From positions 1 through 64,000 of the IMG/VR virus record IMGVR_UViG_3300017917_000601: a stretch of DNA of 64,000 bases; one strand, 5' to 3'. A program made the position numbers and the translations under genes. The notes beneath the pieces were generated by a model. It made no database searches and was not told the DNA's origin. It worked only from the letters and a program-made list of their open reading frames with translations. The DNA comes from a virus. Positions 45,598 to 57,700 of this stretch are shown here, piece after piece; the first letter of the stretch is position 1; each line of letters starts with the position of its first letter.

Positions 45598-48500
45598 TTA
45601 TCTTTGTCCAAAATACACTAGTGCGACAGGAGCCCCGTCGATGCCGCCTACAAAGTTCATTCTTGCTGTAACTTTAATTTCACCACCCGTTGTAGTAGTA
45701 ATTGTGTTATTAGCAATATAAATTTGTCCTGATGTAATTGTATTTACGTTTAGTGTACTCTGACCACCACCAATTTGTGCCGCAATATAGCTCTTGATAG
45801 CTTTCTGAGTAGGTATAACGTTATCGCTGTTAGCAGTAAAGTACGGGTCTGTACTAAACTGCGTAATAACCGCTGATCCAACGCCAATTGACACTGCACC
45901 AAGTTGCAATGATTGTAGACCTGCTAGGTTAAACGCACTAGCGTTCAATGTAGCAGTACCAGTTGCCTGCTGAACTCCAAACAAGTTACCAACGTTAAAG
46001 TTACCATCTTGGTCAGTACTTGTGAAGAACACGCGACCGCCAGCTGTAGCTAATTGTTGATTTGCTTGGATTGCAGTAGAAGCATCAACGTTTGGATAGT
46101 TTGTCTGAGTTTGATTACCAGTACCAATGTACAAGAAGTCATGACCAGTTAGTCGAACTTGGCTGTACTTCAATCTAGTAGTAATTACGTCGTCGTGCTC
46201 CGGTGCTAACGATGTTGTTAGGCCTGGGCTAATCTGGAATTGTGCAGTGTAGTTGCCGGCTGTGCCTAATACGTTTGTAACGGCAACTAGTTTATACCAA
46301 GTATTTGGAATACTTGCAAACTGAACGTTTGCACCCGGACTTGGTATAGTGAACAAGTTTGCCATGTTGATAAAGCTAGTATTTTGATAAGTATCAGCGT
46401 ATCCATCACCAGTTAGTGTTGCAGTAGCAGTGGCATTATTAACACCCCTATTACTGAAGCTTGGATTAGCCAATGCGCCATCGCCTGTTCTTACACGAAT
46501 CGGTGCTGTGACTACTTTGTTAGGATCAAACTGTGATACTATTGGGCTAGCTCTATAAACTCCAGATAATCCAGATCCGGTAGTTAGCGGTATAGAAGTA
46601 GAACTTCCAGAAACTGCACTAACTTTAAACGATGTGTTAGCAACAATACTACCAGAAATAATATAGTATGTTGTACCAGTAGCTAGTCCGTAGTCATCTA
46701 ATCCTTCAAAATCAATTGGTTGATTGTTGACTAAATTGGTTGTGTCGGCTACTGTAATTACATCAGTCGCAGAATCTGTAGCAGTTACTATACCCTTAGC
46801 GTACCCAGAACCTGGATCAATAATTCTAAATTCTTGAACTTTACCGCTTAAGGCTCTGATCCTTCCTTGGGTTCTAGCACCAGTTCTAATGCTCGATGCA
46901 ATAGTTCCACTAGTGTTAGAAATAGCAACCCATGTTGGTTGATTTCCAATTGCTGTCAGTAAAGGATTTCCAAATGCTAGAGCTTTCCAGTTAGTAGAAC
47001 TGCCTGGCATTGATTCTTGTTTCCAAGTAACTCCATCTGTACTAGTTGCACAAATGTTTTGACCGCTAGCGATTGCTATAAACAAACCTTGGCCGTACGC
47101 TACTTTAGACCAGTTTGCACTTAATGGCAGGCCGGCTGGTGATAAAATCCATGACACACCTTTGTTTATACTGTATGCAACTCTGCGGCCGCCTGTTTCA
47201 ATTGCAACAAATCTGCCATTTCCGTATGCGACACTCGACCATGTTGTGCTAGCAGGCAAATTACCCCCTGGCGCCCAAGTCACTCCGTTTGCAGATGTCG
47301 ATGTTACAACACCACCAGTTTGAATAGCAACAAATGTTCCGTTACCGTATGTAATGGCGCTGTAATTTCCAGCTGATAAACTAGCAATAGCTGAGGATCT
47401 GTTAATCCAAGTTACACCGTCAGTACTTGATACTGCGGTAGCTGTACCGCTATTTCCGCCCACCGCAACGTAAACACCGTTACCATATGTTATTGACTTT
47501 AGTGTTGTTTGACCTGTTGAGTTTGATGCTGACCATGCTGATCCTAAAGCTGCCACAGTTTGGTAAGAAGAATCAGTCGAACCGTCTGCAACTGCGACAA
47601 ATCTTGCACCAGTGTCAACAATAGTAACAGCAGGAACTGAGCTATATCCAACACCTCTGTTAGTTATAGTATACCCGCTAACACCATTGTTAGTTAGTGT
47701 TGCAGTAGCAGTAGCAAGTGTGCCCACGTAGCCCAACTGTGCACCATATGTTGCGGCTGAACCAATACCGTCAGTGAAGGTTGGGGGTGTAGCTGATAAT
47801 GTTCCAGAAGTAATAGCTACATAATAGTTGGTTTGATCTGGATTTGGTGCTGTATCTAGATAATAGATAAAATCACCAGGGTTAACACTTAACCCGTTGC
47901 CCCATGGGTTTGCACCTGCAACCGGTGGCTCTATAACTACACTAGGAGCACTGTAATAGTCTTGTCCCCAAGTGTTAGCAGTAATTACTGTAACTTGGTT
48001 AGTCTCAGCTGTAATTGAAGGTTGGCTAGTATAACCAGATCCGTTAATTAGCATTGAAACAGTTTGTATAGTTCCGTTTAGTACTGTGCATGTAGCTGTT
48101 GCACCTGTACCGCCGCCGCCCTGGATTTTAATTACAGGAGGAGTACTATATCCAAAGCCGCCGTTTAGGACGTTAATTGCTACAATTTGCGTAGCAGTAG
48201 TTCCAGTTCCAATTACTGCTTCAAATGTTGCACCCACACCACCGCGGCCACCAATAGTAACAGTAGCAGTAGCACCTTGTCCGCCGCCGTAAGTTATGTC
48301 AGACCAGTTTGCACTTGCTGGCAGAGCGCCGCCCGCGGTCCAAGATGTTCCATTAGAGCTGTAAGCTGTTCTAGTACTTGGGCCATTTGCAATAGCAACA
48401 TAATTTCCGTTTGCATACTTTACGGCATTCCACTGTGCGTTTGCTCCGGGCATAGTTCTTGCCGCAGAGTTAAAACCAGGAGCACTATAAGACACTCTAG

Positions 48501-51500
48501 GTTCTATAATATATGCAGTTGTTAAATCTAAATTATTAACAACAGCTCTACCAGGAATAACGTGATCCCATCCAGCTTCATATAAAGAAATAGTTTGTCC
48601 GCTAGTAGCTGTTAACCCAGTAACTGCTGATCCGCCAACTGTAGTTTTTAATGTAAATGTTGTTGCACTGTCAACAGACGCAACATAATAAACTGTGTTT
48701 GCGTTAAAGACTCCTGCTGTTGCGGCACTTAAAAATATTGGTTGATTTACATATAAGGTTGCTGTGCTGGCTACTTGCAATACTGTAGTAGTTGACCCAG
48801 TTACAGTCAATGGTGTAAAGCTGTCTTTGTAAACTTGAGCATCTTTACTACCGTTGTTATATGTTAAGATATTGGCATATTGGCCAACACCTGTACCAGC
48901 AGTAAGTTGAATTCTCATTCCAACATACGCACCGCTTAGTAGCGTATCAGTTGCGGCGATTGTAATATAACCAATTGCGCCGCCCTGTGCTACGTTTGCA
49001 TTTGTTACATAACTTGTACCGCCTTCGCCGTTGCCGTCATTAAGGTCTAAAAGTCTTGTTTCGAATACACCAGCATCTCTGTATTCGTCGCCAATTGCAA
49101 CAGCATTAAAACCAGAACCACTAATGTTATAAGATGCGTTAGAATAGTGTTTACCTGCGTTCCTGAATTCAAATCTGTAGATTTCGTTTTCAGCATCTGT
49201 TACTACGCTAGTAATAAACGCATCGAAGTATCTGTTATCTACAGTACCGTTAATTGGTTCTTCAAACGAATCAACACCTTCAGCGATAACACCGTACACA
49301 CCGTAAGAACTGTTACCGTTTGTAGCACGAATACGTCCACCTAGTTCTGCTAGATAACCAGCATAACCATAGTAGTTAAACACAGAAACAAGTTCTGTTA
49401 ATGAGTTGCTACCTGTACACCATACACCAATACCATCGCTGATAATAGTAGTATAGTCGTTAGCAACCATTGATCGATAGCCGCCTGCATGTAAGGCACC
49501 GTCAATCTTAGCACCAGTACATGCTGTACCAAACATTGTACAGTTTTGTGTATAGCATGAACGACTATCAATCCAAACATTAGAATCGTTAGGTCCAAAG
49601 CCCGGATCAAGTGAAGCGTATGCTCCAGCGGTTGGTCTTCTTGTACCGTAGGCATTTGGAGTTGTCAATGTTCCGGATAGACCAGTCATTGTAATATTTC
49701 TAATACCAGATCCGTTACGAACCAAGAACATGTTTTCGAGTTGAGATCCATCAACTGCGTTTACATATTGAATAACTGCTCTAGTTGACTTGTAGTTACC
49801 TAGGTAGTTTAGGTCATACGCTAGTGCTTTAACGTATGCTTGAGTATCTCTTAAGCACTTAGCTAAATCATACGCATAAGTTACTGTCATTGTACCAGTA
49901 CCGTCTAAGGTGATGTCAACTTCAATCGTTGATCCGCGCTGTGAAACAACAGTAAATGTTGAAGTTGTTGGAACTGTATAGACATAATAAGTCTGGCCAA
50001 TAGTAATTCCGCTACCGGTTATGTTTGTTCCGCTGAATACAATAGGATCGCCAACAGTTAAATTATGAGCAGAGCTTGTTGTAAATCTATTATTAGATGC
50101 TGTTGTACTTGTAACAGTACCACCAAATGTATTAGATACCCATGCTGCCGCTTCTCTAGCAATAAATTCAGAGTTGGCTTTAAGAACTTCTGCTCCTCGA
50201 ATTGTTTCTAGCACATTGTTATAAGAGATAGAACCATGGACTTCTGGAGTATGGTTTGCAGTTACAGACGCTGTCATACTTCCAACAGTGTTGTTGATTA
50301 CAAATGCAGATCCGCTCTTATAATTTTCAGTAATAGTTAGTGCGGTTGAAGTTTCTACTGTGTTAATCCAATATACTTTATTTGATACTAGGCCACCAGC
50401 TTTATTAATAACAGCAGTCATTGATCCTGTATCTGTTGCTAAAGTTACGGCAGTGCCTCCGTTAGTTAGGCTTATAGTTATAGTGCTACTGCTGGCTGTT
50501 TTAACATAATATAACTGGAATGGGATAATATTTCCCATAGTGTTGCCAGTAAAGTAAATTTGCTGTCCTGGAGAAATTCCAAGATTAGACACTGTATCAC
50601 TTAATGTAATTAAGTTGCCAGTAGCGTTTGTAGCACTAGCAGTTGCAGTGGTGTTAGCAGGTAGATTGCTGAATGTAATTGGCATATTAGCAACCATACC
50701 GCTTGTGCTAGTAACTGTTAATCTGTTAGTGCCTGTTGTTACAGAAGTTAGTGTAGTTGTTTTAACACCACGAATTCTAGCAATAATATCGCCAATGGCT
50801 ATCTGTAGTTGTGCTGTTGCGCCAGCGCCTGCGATCATCTTTGCTTTTTGTCCAACGAAGTTTAGAGCACCTAAAGTTGCTGACTTTTGATTATTAACGT
50901 TGTCAACAAGTCGTTGAGCAGATGCGTTTAGTCTATAGTAGGCTCTACCTGCTGATATAGAAGCAAAGTTACTGCCAAACACTAAGTCATCAGCCAATGC
51001 TTCTACAACTAATTGTGCATCTCTGTTTGTTAGACTAGAATCAATAGCTGAGTCTTGGAAGAACTTGTAAACCCATTGCTGTGCATCTGAACCAATTTCT
51101 GCTTTCTTACTTAATAGGAATGTTCTTGAAGCTTGTAAGCTGGAACTTGTGAGTGCAATAGCGGCTGTAGGTTCAATTTTTGCGTTTGCTACACCGTTGT
51201 TAATCCAATCAAGCACATCTTGCACACGGTCTTGAGCAAATGTGCCTGCGCCTGCATTACCAGTCGAACCTGCTGTAACCTGTAGTACAGTGTTACCTGC
51301 TGTTGGTGTAACTGATGTTCCTTGAACAATCTGTCCAATGATAGTTTTTAGTCTGCCAAGAGCCGCTGTAACTGCTTCAAGGTATGAATCTCTAATTTGA
51401 CGGATACCTAAAGAGTAGTAAGCACTGCCGTTTATTAAACTTTGAGTGTTGCCGCCGTAGGTCATATCATACTGTAGGCCGTCAAGCACAAAACTAACAT

Positions 51501-54500
51501 CGCGCACTGTTTCACTTTGATATAAGTCGCCAAATGCTGTCCAGATTGCATTATAGTTTACATTTAGATAAGCTGAAATTTCAGCTTTGATAAATTCATA
51601 GTTTTGTACAATCTGCGCTTTACCGTCACCGTATGTAGATAGGAATGAAGTATTATATCCTGTAACTGTTGGTAGAGCAAATGCTGGTACTCTGCTAGGA
51701 CCATTTGCAATAATATCTCTAATTAAAGAAATATTGTTTACCACTCTATCAGATGCTGTTACGCTTCCAACATTACCAGCTGGCAGTGTTGTAACTTGTG
51801 TAGCTGTATTTCCAACAGTCGGTGTTACAGAAACATTTGAAATAATGTCGGCAATGATAGAGTTAACTCTTCCCATTGCACTTGCTGATTTTTCTTTGTC
51901 TGTAGCTAAGTTAATATTAGCTGGCGCTGGAGAAATAGTAGTCGATCTTAATTCGTCGCCAACAATCGCAGTATTTCTTGGAAGTACTATTGGTAAAACT
52001 TCTGGGAAGCTGCCTGTCTTAACACTAATTGTAGTATTTCCAACAGTTGCCGCAGGAATAAAAGTAGTATTTCCGCCGTTAAGACCTTTAGTTACAATAG
52101 AAACTAAAGAAGTTACTAAACCAGTTGCACCAGTTTCAGCGGTTAATGATACATCAATTAACTGTCCTGCTTGATTTCCTAGTACAACACCATTTAGTGT
52201 TTGGTAGTTTGATGCAGGTGCTGTATTTTCTAATACATTGTTTGATACAGATACAAGATAGTTTAAAGCCGCAACAAATGGAGGAATGTCATATACGTCA
52301 ACACCAGTAACGTAAGACGTGCCTGCTTCGTTAAAGTAAGCTAAAGCGGCCTTAGTAGTATTTAAATTTCCACCGTGACCAATGTCGTAAATGATTGCAT
52401 CTAACACAATGCCAGCGTCTCTCTCAGTTTTAGATTCACTGTAAGAGAATGTTCCAGTATTAGCAGTTGAACTAGCAGTTAAATTCAATGTTGAACCGCT
52501 AGGTGTTGTTGAAATAGTAAATGTTGTATTGCTAACTATTGACTTAACATAGTAAGTTGTTCCAGCAGTGATTCCACCAGCTGATGCACTAAACACAATT
52601 GGCATGTTTGTGTACAAAATATCAGTGCTTGTAACTGTAATTTGATTAGGAATTACTGGATCAGTAGAAGCGGCTGTAGCACTTACAGTAACCTTATATG
52701 TATATTTTACATAGTTATTAACTTCTTTAAGAATAAATTGTTTATTCTTTGATAGTAATTCTTGAGCATTGATATTTCTATAGCCGTGTTCAATAATTTG
52801 GCAAGCATAATTGACGGTCTTCCAAGGCTTGTCCATAGTTGTGCCTTGCCCGTCGACTAGTGTGTCAACCCCGTTTGGAGCAACATATACTAGATTGTTA
52901 ATTTGTCCGTAGTATAACCACTCAGGTGCATTATCTTTAACACGTAAAACTTGGCCATCAGTGCCAATTGGTAGTCTTTGTGGGCCGTTAGCACCGTAGA
53001 AGAACATGTCTCCTTGTGTTGTTAGAACAGCAGATTCTGCACCACTGGCTAATAAGTTCCAATATTGTCCTGTTTGATCTGCATCTGGACGGTTTCCGCT
53101 AGCGGCTACGTGTGCGGCTACGCAGATGTAACTGTTAGCACCAAAGTAAACTGAGTCACCTAGAACATAAGTAACACCAGATTCCCAACTTACCGCATAG
53201 CCAGTATTTGAGACTGTTGTAATTGCAGTTGTGCTAACGCCAGTGACGGTGACTGTTAAGTCGTTTGCTGGACTTAAACCACCTAAGGCTGTTCCTAAGA
53301 TTTTAATCTTATCGTTAAGAGCATAACCAGATCCCTGTGCATTAACAGCAACAGTGTATGAAGTTCCAGTGACTGATACATTAAATGTTGCTGAAGATCC
53401 AGTACCTACTAAGTTTGTACCAGAAACCCCTGTGTAAGTCCTTGTAGAGCCTACCCATCTAATGCCAGAGTTAAGTCTCGACCAATAGGTTGAGAAAGGT
53501 GGTTTAGGATCTGTAGTGCCGGTCATTGTACCAGATGCAGTTGTTAATTCGAATGTTGCACCACCGGGGGCACTGCTGATTGTAAAGTGTGTTGAATCAA
53601 CAATAGTCTTTACATAGTATGTTGTACCCGAAACAATGTTTCCAAATGTAGTTCCTGAGAATACAATTGGTAGATTTGCTGTTAGAACATTAGTGTTGTC
53701 GCTGATTGTTATTTGATTTGGTCTGCTTAGGTCAACACCGACTGTTGTATTAGTTGCTGTTACAGTTTTTACAGAATTGTCAACTAATGCAAGATATGTG
53801 TATCCACCTAATCTTACAACACTACCGATTTTATAAGAAGTTCCGCTGTTCCAATCGCCTTGGAAATCAAAGCCTGTTGTAAAGGGTCTCCAATATGCTG
53901 TTGCAGTTACTGGATTCTGATTTGAATGATTTTGTAGGGCTGTATATGTGTTTCCGCCGTAGGTAACTAGATCACCTAGTTGATATTCTGTCGAGTCACT
54001 CCAGCTATTTTCAAATTCTAAACCGTTAACAAAAATCGAAAACTTTGTTAGATCAATAGATGTTCCTGTTGACTGATGTAGTGTTGTACAAATGTACAAG
54101 TTTGCTCCGAAAGAAACAATATCGTTAACTTTATATCTAACAGATGACCCGCTCCATGGGCCTTTATACTCAATGCCTGCATTAAACACGTCCCACTTAG
54201 CTAGATCAGCTTCAAGTCCGCCTGCTTCAGCAGTAGATGAAGCGTTTGAAATATGTGCAGTATTACAAACGTAGGTATAACCTCCCCAGGTTACAATATC
54301 TCTTACACGATATCTTGTACTAGTTGTCCAACTTCCTCTCCAGAAGGTATTGGCTGCTAGTACGTCCCACTTAGCTAGGTCAGCTTCAAGTCCTAAGAAT
54401 GTAGGACTTACGTTAGTTGCAGATGTGTGGTATTCGTTACATACGTAAACTGTGCCGCCATACACTACAACGTCACCTAAATTATAGGTAGTTGTTGGAG

Positions 54501-54717
54501 TCCAATCGCCTCTCCACTGTGTACCATCAGAAACTAAGTTCCATTTGGTAGGGTTAGCATCTAAGTCGGTTACAAATGTTGATGAAGCAGTATGGCTTAT
54601 TACACAAATATATGTTTTTCCGCCAACTGTTACTACGTCATCGACTACGTATGCTGTACCGTTTGCCCAAGCGCCTTGGTACACAAACTTAATTCTACCT
54701 AGTTTAAATTCTGCCAT
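45598..54717 (-). CDS. giant modular tail-fibre/baseplate protein A (3039 aa)
   Basis: Residues 1-330 hold about six chitin-binding-like modules of the pattern W-x-G-x-W..Y..GD.V.Y.G..Y (WRGDWTPTTTYNLGDVVVYG; WRGSWTTSTRYRVRDIVTWG). A beta-helix region around 640-1000 and 1640-1840 includes NLVYVAPNGVDTLVDGQGTT and GGRIRATNGNSSYGVYGVIA. Repeats of the type TVTSTDILYTNMPIVFS/GTTYYVK occur throughout. Residues about 2150-2600 carry BNR/kelch-like units (WSSVAYGNGRFVAIETGGRR). The end has RLTGHDFLYIGTGN, FFTSTDQDGNFNVGNLFGVQ and DNVIPTQKAIKSY. It is paralogous to the 2377-aa protein and shares modules with the 1134-aa fibre. Host-glycan binding is inferred. Confidence 0.8.
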   Translation of the reverse strand: MAEFKLGRIKFVYQGAWANGTAYVVDDVVTVGGKTYICVISHTASSTFVTDLDANPTKWNLVSDGTQWRGDWTPTTTYNLGDVVVYGGTVYVCNEYHTSATNVSPTFLGLEADLAKWDVLAANTFWRGSWTTSTRYRVRDIVTWGGYTYVCNTAHISNASSTAEAGGLEADLAKWDVFNAGIEYKGPWSGSSVRYKVNDIVSFGANLYICTTLHQSTGTSIDLTKFSIFVNGLEFENSWSDSTEYQLGDLVTYGGNTYTALQNHSNQNPVTATAYWRPFTTGFDFQGDWNSGTSYKIGSVVRLGGYTYLALVDNSVKTVTATNTTVGVDLSRPNQITISDNTNVLTANLPIVFSGTTFGNIVSGTTYYVKTIVDSTHFTISSAPGGATFELTTASGTMTGTTDPKPPFSTYWSRLNSGIRWVGSTRTYTGVSGTNLVGTGSSATFNVSVTGTSYTVAVNAQGSGYALNDKIKILGTALGGLSPANDLTVTVTGVSTTAITTVSNTGYAVSWESGVTYVLGDSVYFGANSYICVAAHVAASGNRPDADQTGQYWNLLASGAESAVLTTQGDMFFYGANGPQRLPIGTDGQVLRVKDNAPEWLYYGQINNLVYVAPNGVDTLVDGQGTTMDKPWKTVNYACQIIEHGYRNINAQELLSKNKQFILKEVNNYVKYTYKVTVSATAASTDPVIPNQITVTSTDILYTNMPIVFSASAGGITAGTTYYVKSIVSNTTFTISTTPSGSTLNLTASSTANTGTFSYSESKTERDAGIVLDAIIYDIGHGGNLNTTKAALAYFNEAGTSYVTGVDVYDIPPFVAALNYLVSVSNNVLENTAPASNYQTLNGVVLGNQAGQLIDVSLTAETGATGLVTSLVSIVTKGLNGGNTTFIPAATVGNTTISVKTGSFPEVLPIVLPRNTAIVGDELRSTTISPAPANINLATDKEKSASAMGRVNSIIADIISNVSVTPTVGNTATQVTTLPAGNVGSVTASDRVVNNISLIRDIIANGPSRVPAFALPTVTGYNTSFLSTYGDGKAQIVQNYEFIKAEISAYLNVNYNAIWTAFGDLYQSETVRDVSFVLDGLQYDMTYGGNTQSLINGSAYYSLGIRQIRDSYLEAVTAALGRLKTIIGQIVQGTSVTPTAGNTVLQVTAGSTGNAGAGTFAQDRVQDVLDWINNGVANAKIEPTAAIALTSSSLQASRTFLLSKKAEIGSDAQQWVYKFFQDSAIDSSLTNRDAQLVVEALADDLVFGSNFASISAGRAYYRLNASAQRLVDNVNNQKSATLGALNFVGQKAKMIAGAGATAQLQIAIGDIIARIRGVKTTTLTSVTTGTNRLTVTSTSGMVANMPITFSNLPANTTATASATNATGNLITLSDTVSNLGISPGQQIYFTGNTMGNIIPFQLYYVKTASSSTITISLTNGGTAVTLATDTGSMTAVINKAGGLVSNKVYWINTVETSTALTITENYKSGSAFVINNTVGSMTASVTANHTPEVHGSISYNNVLETIRGAEVLKANSEFIAREAAAWVSNTFGGTVTSTTASNNRFTTSSAHNLTVGDPIVFSGTNITGSGITIGQTYYVYTVPTTSTFTVVSQRGSTIEVDITLDGTGTMTVTYAYDLAKCLRDTQAYVKALAYDLNYLGNYKSTRAVIQYVNAVDGSQLENMFLVRNGSGIRNITMTGLSGTLTTPNAYGTRRPTAGAYASLDPGFGPNDSNVWIDSRSCYTQNCTMFGTACTGAKIDGALHAGGYRSMVANDYTTIISDGIGVWCTGSNSLTELVSVFNYYGYAGYLAELGGRIRATNGNSSYGVYGVIAEGVDSFEEPINGTVDNRYFDAFITSVVTDAENEIYRFEFRNAGKHYSNASYNISGSGFNAVAIGDEYRDAGVFETRLLDLNDGNGEGGTSYVTNANVAQGGAIGYITIAATDTLLSGAYVGMRIQLTAGTGVGQYANILTYNNGSKDAQVYKDSFTPLTVTGSTTTVLQVASTATLYVNQPIFLSAATAGVFNANTVYYVASVDSATTFTLKTTVGGSAVTGLTATSGQTISLYEAGWDHVIPGRAVVNNLDLTTAYIIEPRVSYSAPGFNSAARTMPGANAQWNAVKYANGNYVAIANGPSTRTAYSSNGTSWTAGGALPASANWSDITYGGGQGATATVTIGGRGGVGATFEAVIGTGTTATQIVAINVLNGGFGYSTPPVIKIQGGGGTGATATCTVLNGTIQTVSMLINGSGYTSQPSITAETNQVTVITANTWGQDYYSAPSVVIEPPVAGANPWGNGLSVNPGDFIYYLDTAPNPDQTNYYVAITSGTLSATPPTFTDGIGSAATYGAQLGYVGTLATATATLTNNGVSGYTITNRGVGYSSVPAVTIVDTGARFVAVADGSTDSSYQTVAALGSAWSASNSTGQTTLKSITYGNGVYVAVGGNSGTATAVSSTDGVTWINRSSAIASLSAGNYSAITYGNGTFVAIQTGGVVTSTSANGVTWAPGGNLPASTTWSSVAYGNGRFVAIETGGRRVAYSINKGVSWILSPAGLPLSANWSKVAYGQGLFIAIASGQNICATSTDGVTWKQESMPGSSTNWKALAFGNPLLTAIGNQPTWVAISNTSGTIASSIRTGARTQGRIRALSGKVQEFRIIDPGSGYAKGIVTATDSATDVITVADTTNLVNNQPIDFEGLDDYGLATGTTYYIISGSIVANTSFKVSAVSGSSTSIPLTTGSGLSGVYRASPIVSQFDPNKVVTAPIRVRTGDGALANPSFSNRGVNNATATATLTGDGYADTYQNTSFINMANLFTIPSPGANVQFASIPNTWYKLVAVTNVLGTAGNYTAQFQISPGLTTSLAPEHDDVITTRLKYSQVRLTGHDFLYIGTGNQTQTNYPNVDASTAIQANQQLATAGGRVFFTSTDQDGNFNVGNLFGVQQATGTATLNASAFNLAGLQSLQLGAVSIGVGSAVITQFSTDPYFTANSDNVIPTQKAIKSYIAAQIGGGQSTLNVNTITSGQIYIANNTITTTTGGEIKVTARMNFVGGIDGAPVALVYFGQR

Positions 54718-54737
54718 TTTATATCATCCTCTGATAG

Positions 54738-54745
54738 TATTTATC
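54738..54745 (-). promoter_or_regulatory. T4-type late promoter for giant fibre A
   Basis: The minus strand reads GATAAATA followed by CTATCAGAGG, 20 nt before the ATG at 54717, with the AGAGGAT site in the leader. Confidence 0.62.
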
Positions 54746-54754
54746 TTTATTAGA

Positions 54755-57700
54755 TTATGGGGTTCTATGAGTACTATTTCTCATGAAAAATTCTAACGCT
54801 TGCATTTCGCCATCTACACCGGCTAATGGACCAGTGAAATTTACTTTATTTTGCATTTTAACACTACCGTTAGGCACAGTTGTTCCAATCTTATTTGGCC
54901 CCCCAACTGTTACTAAACCAGCGGTTAGTTGTCCAGTGAATGTGTTAGATCCACCCTGGCTCAATCTGCTAGTTAGGTAAGTCTTAATTGCTTTTTGTGT
55001 AGGAAGTATTTCATCGCTGTTAGCAGTAAATGTTCCATCTGTACTAAACTGTTTAATTATAACGCTCGAACCGCCTACAGAAATGCCGCCTAACGATAAT
55101 GTCTCTAGTCCAGTTAATCCAAATTGTGAAGCACTTAGAGTAACAATACCAGTTGACTGTTGAACTCCAAACAAACTACCAACTTTAAAGTTACCGTCTT
55201 GGTCAGTACTGGTATAGAATACTCGTCCAAAGTTTGCTTCAACTGTTTGATTTTGACTGCTTGCAACATAACCACTATCGGGTATGCCTGGATAGTTTGA
55301 TGTTTCAAAGCTACCATAACCAATGTTTAAGAAGTCGTGATTTGTTAATCGAGCCTGGCTGTATTTAGATCTAATACTTATTTGTGCATTGTTTTCCGGA
55401 CTTAATGCCACAGTCATATCTGGAGATATAGATATGTTAGCTTCTAAGTTAGGTGCTGTTGTTCCAAATACTGCAAACGCACTAGTTACTTTGTAAATAG
55501 TGTCATTACCTGCGATAGTTAAACTATCGCCGGGGTTAGGTAATCTGTTTAGATTATTAACGACAATAGTTAATCCAGTTTGATACTGATCAGCATATCC
55601 GTTACCTGATACTGTAACATAAGTTGAGTTAGTATTGTAACCAGATCCTTTGTTAACCATCGACGGACTGCTTAACACTCCGTTACCAAGTCTCGGTGTT
55701 ACTACTGCTAAGTTAGTTACGTTAGGGTCAACGAATGTAACAGTAGGAGCTGTACTATAGTTAGAACCAGGCTCCCATTCACTAATACCTGTCATAACCC
55801 CTGATGTAATTAGTGCTCGGCCCTTAGTTTTTGCACCGGCCTGAATTACTACGCCAGATCCTTGGCCTGATAAACTAGCAAAATGTCCATTATATGTTGT
55901 GCTAGTAAATCCAAAAGACATACAACCGTAGTTGTACGGGTTATTTGTAGTCTTTTTCTTCCAGCTTCCGCCACCTTCAGTTACCCATACATCAGTACTT
56001 CCAGATTTAACTGCTGTAAAGACACCTTGACCGTATTCAATAATGTCAGCGGCAATTGATAAGTTTGAAGAATACCAAGTTGATCCATCGAATGTCCAGG
56101 CTGTCCTACTAGATGTACTTGATACTGCATGGAATAAGTTATTGCCAAATGCTATACTAGACCATGTTGTTGAGAACGGCAATGTAGAGCTAGACCAAGA
56201 TGCTCCTCCGTTAGTGCTGTATGCGGCAACAGTTCCGCCTGATGCAATAGCAACAAAAATTCCGTTACCGTAATCAATACTTGACCAGTTTGCACTTGCT
56301 GGCAACGTTGCACTAGTCCATGAGAATCCATAATCTGTAGAATATGCGGCACGATTTGTTCCTGCTGATATTGCTACAAATACACCATTGCCGTATTTGA
56401 TATGAGTCCAAGGACCATTATTAGGTAGGGCTGAACTTCTCCAACCCTGTCCGTTAGAGTTAGATCTCCAGGCTTTACTGTCTGAAGAACTAATTATGAC
56501 CCAGTAGTTATTACCGTAGGCCACACCGCTCCAAGTTTGAGACTCGGGGAGAGCAATTGAAAGCCATACGCTGCCGTCTGTTGAATAAGCACCAGTTGCG
56601 TTGCCATCTGGCACTGCCATCCAATTATTTAAACCGTATTCGATGTCTTTCCATGATGTTCCTGGTGCAAGATTAACAGGCAATGTAGCAGGAGATGCTA
56701 TAAAGTCTGGTTCTGAATAGACTGTCCTAGGTTCTATAAAATAAACTGAAGTAAAGTCTAAGTTAGTCTCAATAGGAGTACCGACGTTAAAATGGTCCCA
56801 ACCTACCTGGGCTAAGTTCATAGATCCAGATTTAGATGTCAATGTTATTGCAGGGCCGCCGAGTGTTTCACTAACTTGAATAGTTGCTGGTGCGCCACCG
56901 CCACCGGCATTAATAGTAGTGATATAATAATCTTGTCCGATATCAACTCCACCAAATAATGCTGTTGAGAATGTTGCACTCATACTACCAATGCCAAAAC
57001 TTAATAATTCTTTCTTAGCTGTACTTGTAGCTAACATTGATCCGCCTGTTCCAGATGTCAATGATACTGGACTGCCGGCAGTTCTAGTAATCATTGATCC
57101 GCTTGCTGTTGTGAGCAACAATGCACCACCGCCCGGTGATTGAGAGATAGTAAAGGTCGTTGCGTTGTTAACAGCAAGAATATAATATGTAGTTTCTGCT
57201 TGTATATTACCAAAAGTTGTTCCAGTAAACACAACTGGTTGATTTGGGATAAAACCTGCGGTAGAGCTTACTGTAATTAGGTTTGATGTTGCTTGAGTAG
57301 CAGTAGCAGTCACAGTAGTCAATGTTGATGAAACTTGGAAAGATGTTGCATCGATAATTCTACTAATATAATATTTTTGCCCTTCAATAATATTTGTGCC
57401 GCCGATAATTGGTTCGCTAAACACTATTGGGTTAAGGACAACTAAAGAATTAGTTGAAACTACTGTAAAAGCATTAGTACTAGAACTTGTTGATGTTACT
57501 GTTACCTCAACAAGTGCATTTGAAATACTAAACACGCCTGTAGGGTTAAAAGGGCCAGTTGCACTAATAATGTCGTTTACATAATAAACTTTTCCTACAG
57601 TAATTCCACCGATAGCATTACCAGTAAACTGAATTGGATAGTTAACTACCATGTTTGTTGTGTTACCAACAACATAACCGGTGTTAGACGTAAAGTTCAT

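Noticed and set aside
51734-52174. Plus-strand open frame of 146 codons inside giant fibre A
   Set aside because: Same antisense artefact of repetitive fibre coding; no start signals and no recognisable protein.
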